Source of the DNA: Candidatus Zixiibacteriota bacterium
Lineage (GTDB): Bacteria > Zixibacteria > MSB-5A5 > GN15 > PGXB01
Direction of reading: 5' to 3'
Length of the DNA: 8,864 bases
NCBI GenBank assembly: GCA_030642025.1
Contig: DAOWOO010000034.1
Span: 1-8,864, forward strand
This document shows, piece by piece, positions 6,853 to 8,864 of the stretch. The translations under genes were made by a program, and so were the position numbers. The stretch's first letter is position 1. Each line of letters starts with the position of its first letter. Under the pieces are notes generated by a model. It was given only the letters and a program-made list of their open reading frames with translations. It was not told the origin of the DNA and did not search any database.

Positions 6853-7486
6853 CGACTTTCTCCGCCCGGGATTGCTCTATCTGTTTGAGTCTCTTTACAT
6901 AAGGCCCGATCTTGTAGCCGTTGATCTTGAGATAGTAAACAATCGAACCCGCCAGATGAAGAAACATTGGATCGCTTTTGGCATCGGCCGACTTTAAAAC
7001 ATCGTCCAGAATCGACAACAAATGCGGACTTCGTTTGAATTCGGCCTCAATATACTCGGATTCCTTACTCATAAATTCCTGAAAATGGGTGGCGATATTT
7101 CTCACTCTAATCTCCGGCTTTATCTTGAGAACCAGTTTTCGTTTGGGGACAATCCCCTTGTCCCGCCAGCTGTCGATTTCGTCAACCAGCTTGCGGGATT
7201 CGAAATCGGCGCTGTCAAGACCGCTTCTTATCTCATTGAAAAGCGCCCCGATCCGGGATTTATGATCCCTGTCGAAACGCTCGTTAACAAACCCCCGGTT
7301 GTTCTCGGCCAGCCAGCGGCCGAGACGAGTATTGATATGACGCCCCCTGAGTGAATCGCGGGCAATGTCATCGAGAGTATCGATCTGCCGGAGCGCTTCA
7401 ATGCGTCCAACCTCGGAAGCCACCACCCGGTCGATAAAACATTCCAGCTTTGACTCCAGCTTTTTTAAGGTCTCCAGACGGGTCAA
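6842..7486 (-). CDS. Helical protein of unknown function
   Basis: The 214-residue protein begins with TTG at 7486, overlapping the previous stop as TTGA. GGAGAGG lies a few bases upstream, and no ATG appears in frame until residue 139, so the TTG start is well supported. The first 110 residues are charged and predicted helical (LKKLESKLECFIDRVVASEVGR; ESRKLVDEIDSWRDK), with possible short coiled coils. A basic stretch, VPKRKLVLKIKPEIRVR, occupies 113-129. The C-terminal part (130-200) is again helical (SPHLLSILDDVLKS; GSIVYYLKINGYKIGPYVKRL). There is no signal peptide, membrane segment or catalytic motif that I recognise. Its place between a DUF4388 protein and a TPR mini-protein, with overlaps at both ends, suggests they act in one complex or pathway. 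Confidence 0.8.
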   Translation of the reverse strand: MTRLETLKKLESKLECFIDRVVASEVGRIEALRQIDTLDDIARDSLRGRHINTRLGRWLAENNRGFVNERFDRDHKSRIGALFNEIRSGLDSADFESRKLVDEIDSWRDKGIVPKRKLVLKIKPEIRVRNIATHFQEFMSKESEYIEAEFKRSPHLLSILDDVLKSADAKSDPMFLHLAGSIVYYLKINGYKIGPYVKRLKQIEQSRAEKVDAS

Positions 7487-8337
7487 CGATCCTCTCCAAT
7501 AACCTCGGTTGTCGTTCGATCCACCGTTTTCGATTCGGTTTTCAAAGCCAGGTAATCTTCCAAAAGTCCGCTGAAACGCTTAACCATCAAAGCCAGCCGG
7601 TCAGGCGGCTCGTACGGACGCTCGACAATCTCGACCAGCCCGGCCAGATTCAGAGCCGCCAGTTTACCGAGCGCATCGAGACGCGGCATATCGGATTGGT
7701 CAGCGATATCGCTGATAGTGCGTTGTCCGTTGACCTGCGCCAGAAGGTTCCACTCATCGGATGTCAGCGACACATCCTTGATTCTTTCCGGAGGTGCGGC
7801 CGCCAGCGTCAGCACCTTATTGAAATCGGGCAGTGTCTCGCGAACACGGTTGTACTCATCAAGACGGCGAAGACCTTCGAGAATGACATTTTCCACCGAA
7901 AGACTGACAGTAATCTCTTCCTCGGTGGGACACTGATTTTCGTAGAATTTGAATGTTCCCGAATCCCAGTTGAGGAGAGAATAAATCAGTTCCTCTATCT
8001 GCGAGCGGACGACCTCCTCGAGATCGGCCCGGTCGACAAATCCCTTCTCCAGTAAAATCCGACCCAGCCGCTTGGATGATTCCGCACCGGTCTGAGTTTT
8101 GACAGCCTCATCAAGCTGGTCGGTGGTAATGCGCCCGCTATCTCTGAGTAGCTGGCCCAGATGCGATGTCTGCCTAGGCCCATAGGCATAGACAATCTGC
8201 CCCCCGGTGAAATATACCATGACTATATCGTCGTCTCGCTGCAACCCGAGAGTGCCGGTTTTACGGCTGTTAGCCACCAGTTGCAATATCTCAGGGAGCG
8301 TGAAACGACCGATTTTGCCCTGCAGCGCCTGTTCCAT
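7483..8337 (-). CDS. DUF4388 domain protein with GspE_N-like and winged-helix-like parts
   Basis: The 284-residue cytosolic protein opens with a DUF4388 (PatA-type N-terminal) domain: LQGKIGRFTLPEILQLVANSRKTGTL at 5-30, then VYFTGGQIVYAYG at 41-53. Residues about 60-115 hold two copies of a LGxLLxxxGxIxxxxLxxAxxxQ pattern (LGQLLRDSGRITTDQLDEAVKTQ and LGRILLEKGFVDRADLEEVVRSQ), as in the N-terminal domain of type II secretion/pilus ATPases (GspE/MshE), which in MshE binds c-di-GMP. Residues about 190-238 resemble a winged helix. DUF4388 proteins are often linked to two-component and gliding or pilus regulation; the exact role here is unknown. The ATG at 8337 is chosen because AGGAG lies five bases upstream. 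A longer TTG frame from 8394 would overlap the promoter -35 element. It is the first gene of its operon. Confidence 0.88.
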   Translation of the reverse strand: MEQALQGKIGRFTLPEILQLVANSRKTGTLGLQRDDDIVMVYFTGGQIVYAYGPRQTSHLGQLLRDSGRITTDQLDEAVKTQTGAESSKRLGRILLEKGFVDRADLEEVVRSQIEELIYSLLNWDSGTFKFYENQCPTEEEITVSLSVENVILEGLRRLDEYNRVRETLPDFNKVLTLAAAPPERIKDVSLTSDEWNLLAQVNGQRTISDIADQSDMPRLDALGKLAALNLAGLVEIVERPYEPPDRLALMVKRFSGLLEDYLALKTESKTVDRTTTEVIGEDR

Positions 8338-8342
8338 TTGTA

Positions 8343-8347
8343 CTCCT
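8343..8347 (-). promoter_or_regulatory. Ribosome-binding site deciding the DUF4388 gene start
   Basis: The minus strand reads AGGAG followed by TACAA and then ATG at 8337. The five-base spacing is near ideal and rules in the shorter start over the TTG at 8394. Confidence 0.8.
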
Positions 8348-8366
8348 GATTGTAGTTCAATGTTAA

Positions 8367-8394
8367 AATATAAACAGCAGTGGTAGTTTGTCAA
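8367..8394 (-). promoter_or_regulatory. Predicted sigma70-type promoter of the DUF4388 operon
   Basis: The minus strand has a perfect TTGACA (8394-8389) and TATATT (8372-8367) separated by 16 bases; TATTTT two bases further on is an alternative -10 with an 18-base spacer. Transcription would start around 8356-8360, giving a leader of about 20 bases with the ribosome-binding site centrally placed. This is the best promoter in the window. Confidence 0.7.
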
Positions 8395-8481
8395 TTAAAT
8401 GTTTTGAAAAAGTATATTGGCTATTCTGAAAGCTACCTCTTGGACTTGACATTGTAGAATTTTTATATCAGTTTATCTTAG

Positions 8482-8509
8482 AAATTGAGAAAATCAGGAT
8501 TCTCAATTT
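8482..8509. repeat. 10-bp perfect inverted repeat (AT-rich hairpin)
   Basis: AAATTGAGAA at 8482-8491 pairs with TTCTCAATTT at 8500-8509 around the eight-base loop AATCAGGA. The stem is AT-rich and no long T-tract follows on either strand, so it is a poor terminator. It could be a binding site for a dimeric regulator or a remnant of a mobile element. Confidence 0.6.
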
Positions 8510-8567
8510 TACATAGAGCCCGATATCAAGCGGATGGAGTGATAGGAATTGAAATAGAAGTATTTAA

Positions 8568-8596
8568 TTGTTACATTTATAGTTTGTAAATAGACT
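8568..8596 (+). promoter_or_regulatory. Possible plus-strand promoter of the small finger ORF
   Basis: TTGTTA (8568-8573) and TAGACT (8591-8596) are 17 bases apart, each with four of six consensus bases. Transcription would start near 8603, immediately before the palindrome at 8605-8620. In AT-rich DNA such matches arise easily, so support is weak. Confidence 0.3.
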
Positions 8597-8604
8597 GGCG
8601 ATAA

Positions 8605-8620
8605 TCTACCAATTGGTAGA
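8605..8620. promoter_or_regulatory. Perfect 16-bp palindrome, candidate operator
   Basis: TCTACCAATTGGTAGA is fully self-complementary with no spacer. It sits 36 bases before the ATG of the small plus-strand ORF and just downstream of a possible -10 hexamer. That is where a dimeric helix-turn-helix repressor would block transcription. The repressor is not encoded in this window. Confidence 0.5.
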
Positions 8621-8655
8621 CTTTTGAGAACAACGACAACAATTGAGGGCGTTAT

Positions 8656-8814
8656 ATGTGCATGGAAAGCATGGAAAATACTCTTGGAGTAATTAAAGCG
8701 AATGAAATTCGTTCATATTTCATTATGATCAAGGATTCTATGTACTATTATTGCCCCGAAGAATGCAAGCAACAAATAGATTCTCTTAATGTACAAAAGA
8801 TGGAATCCAAGTGA
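8656..8814 (+). CDS. Small YHS/TRASH-like metal-finger protein
   Basis: ATG at 8656 opens a 52-codon frame ending in TGA at 8812-8814, with GAGGG six bases upstream. An in-frame TGA at 8644 excludes extension. Residues 26-43 read KDSMYYYCPEECKQQIDS, closely resembling the second half of YHS/TRASH fingers, which have the pattern G-K-x-Y-Y-F-C-S-E-E-C-K-x-x-F. The Cys33-x3-Cys37 pair is therefore a likely metal ligand. Another Cys (Cys2, in MCME) stands where the CxM of a YHS finger would be, though the spacing of 30 residues is longer than the 19-22 of classic TRASH domains. Such fingers are known in metal transport and metal-sensing proteins. It is the only plus-strand gene, in AT-rich DNA, so it may be acquired. 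It could also be a chance ORF. Confidence 0.5.
   Translation: MCMESMENTLGVIKANEIRSYFIMIKDSMYYYCPEECKQQIDSLNVQKMESK
8660..8677 (+). repeat. Tandem 9-bp repeat at the start of the small ORF
   Basis: GCATGGAAA occurs twice in a row (8660-8668 and 8669-8677). Being three codons long, it keeps the frame and offers extra ATG codons at 8662 and 8671. The ribosome-binding site favours the first ATG at 8656. Confidence 0.6.
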
Positions 8815-8864
8815 AGTAATCGCGCCTTATTTAAGTATTGGCGGCCACCCAAAATACAACAAGC

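Larger units (their letters stand above)
8395..8655. other. AT-rich intergenic region
   Basis: I see no convincing long coding frame in this stretch. It is clearly richer in A and T than the genes to its left (for example 8461-8520 is under 30% GC by eye count). It contains the inverted repeat at 8482-8509 and, towards the right, a possible plus-strand promoter and a perfect palindrome. It separates the minus-strand operon from a small divergent plus-strand ORF. Confidence 0.6.

Noticed and set aside
7450..8055. Plus-strand 201-codon open frame
   Set aside because: It is antisense to the DUF4388 gene and the next gene, which have good ribosome-binding sites and a recognised domain. Nothing in the translated frame looks like a protein family.
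8338..8394. N-terminal extension of the DUF4388 protein from a TTG at 8394
   Set aside because: No ribosome-binding site precedes it, it would overlap the TTGACA promoter element, and the DUF4388 domain begins right after the ATG at 8337, which has an ideal AGGAG.
8446..8451. TTGACA on the plus strand as a promoter -35 element
   Set aside because: No acceptable -10 hexamer lies 16-18 bases downstream; the nearest AT-rich hexamers are at the wrong distance.

Overview
This is a compact bacterial chromosome segment. Almost everything is coded on the minus strand, so the genes read from right to left. The genes overlap or lie a few bases apart, which is the pattern of operons. Shine-Dalgarno starts and sigma70-like promoters are visible. 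The gene set (Ffh, Rpe, RsmB, a radical SAM/DUF2344 fusion and a DUF4388 protein) fits a free-living, Gram-negative-type or deep-branching bacterium of medium GC. I would guess a candidate phylum near the FCB group (Zixibacteria-like), but this rests on general impression of the protein families and is low confidence.

Layout from right to left. (1) 8395-8864 is an AT-rich, gene-poor stretch. It holds a 10-bp inverted repeat, a perfect 16-bp palindrome behind a possible plus-strand promoter, and one small plus-strand ORF (8656-8814). That ORF encodes a 52-residue protein resembling half of a YHS/TRASH metal-binding finger. (2) 8394-6399 is a well-delimited minus-strand operon. It has a TTGACA/TATATT promoter, a DUF4388 protein, an unknown helical protein, a one-TPR mini-protein and a four-cysteine zinc-ribbon-like mini-protein, and it ends in a strong intrinsic terminator. 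(3) 6398-941 is a second gene row: a radical SAM + DUF2344 fusion, the 16S rRNA m5C methyltransferase RsmB, a membrane-anchored three-PASTA protein, and ribulose-phosphate 3-epimerase. (4) 933-1 holds a promoter, an eight-codon leader ORF with a strong ribosome-binding site, and ffh, which leaves the window after its G domain.

How the genes fit together. Row (3) mixes ribosome modification with housekeeping metabolism. Its order rsmB - PASTA protein - rpe recalls the Firmicutes order rsmB - rlmN - prpC - prkC - rsgA - rpe, where the PASTA protein is a Ser/Thr kinase. Here only a membrane anchor with PASTA repeats remains. The most interesting regulatory points are the terminator that directly abuts the start codon of the radical SAM gene, the mini-ORF in front of ffh, and the palindrome-controlled small finger ORF. 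I found no rRNA, tRNA, CRISPR array or insertion sequence.
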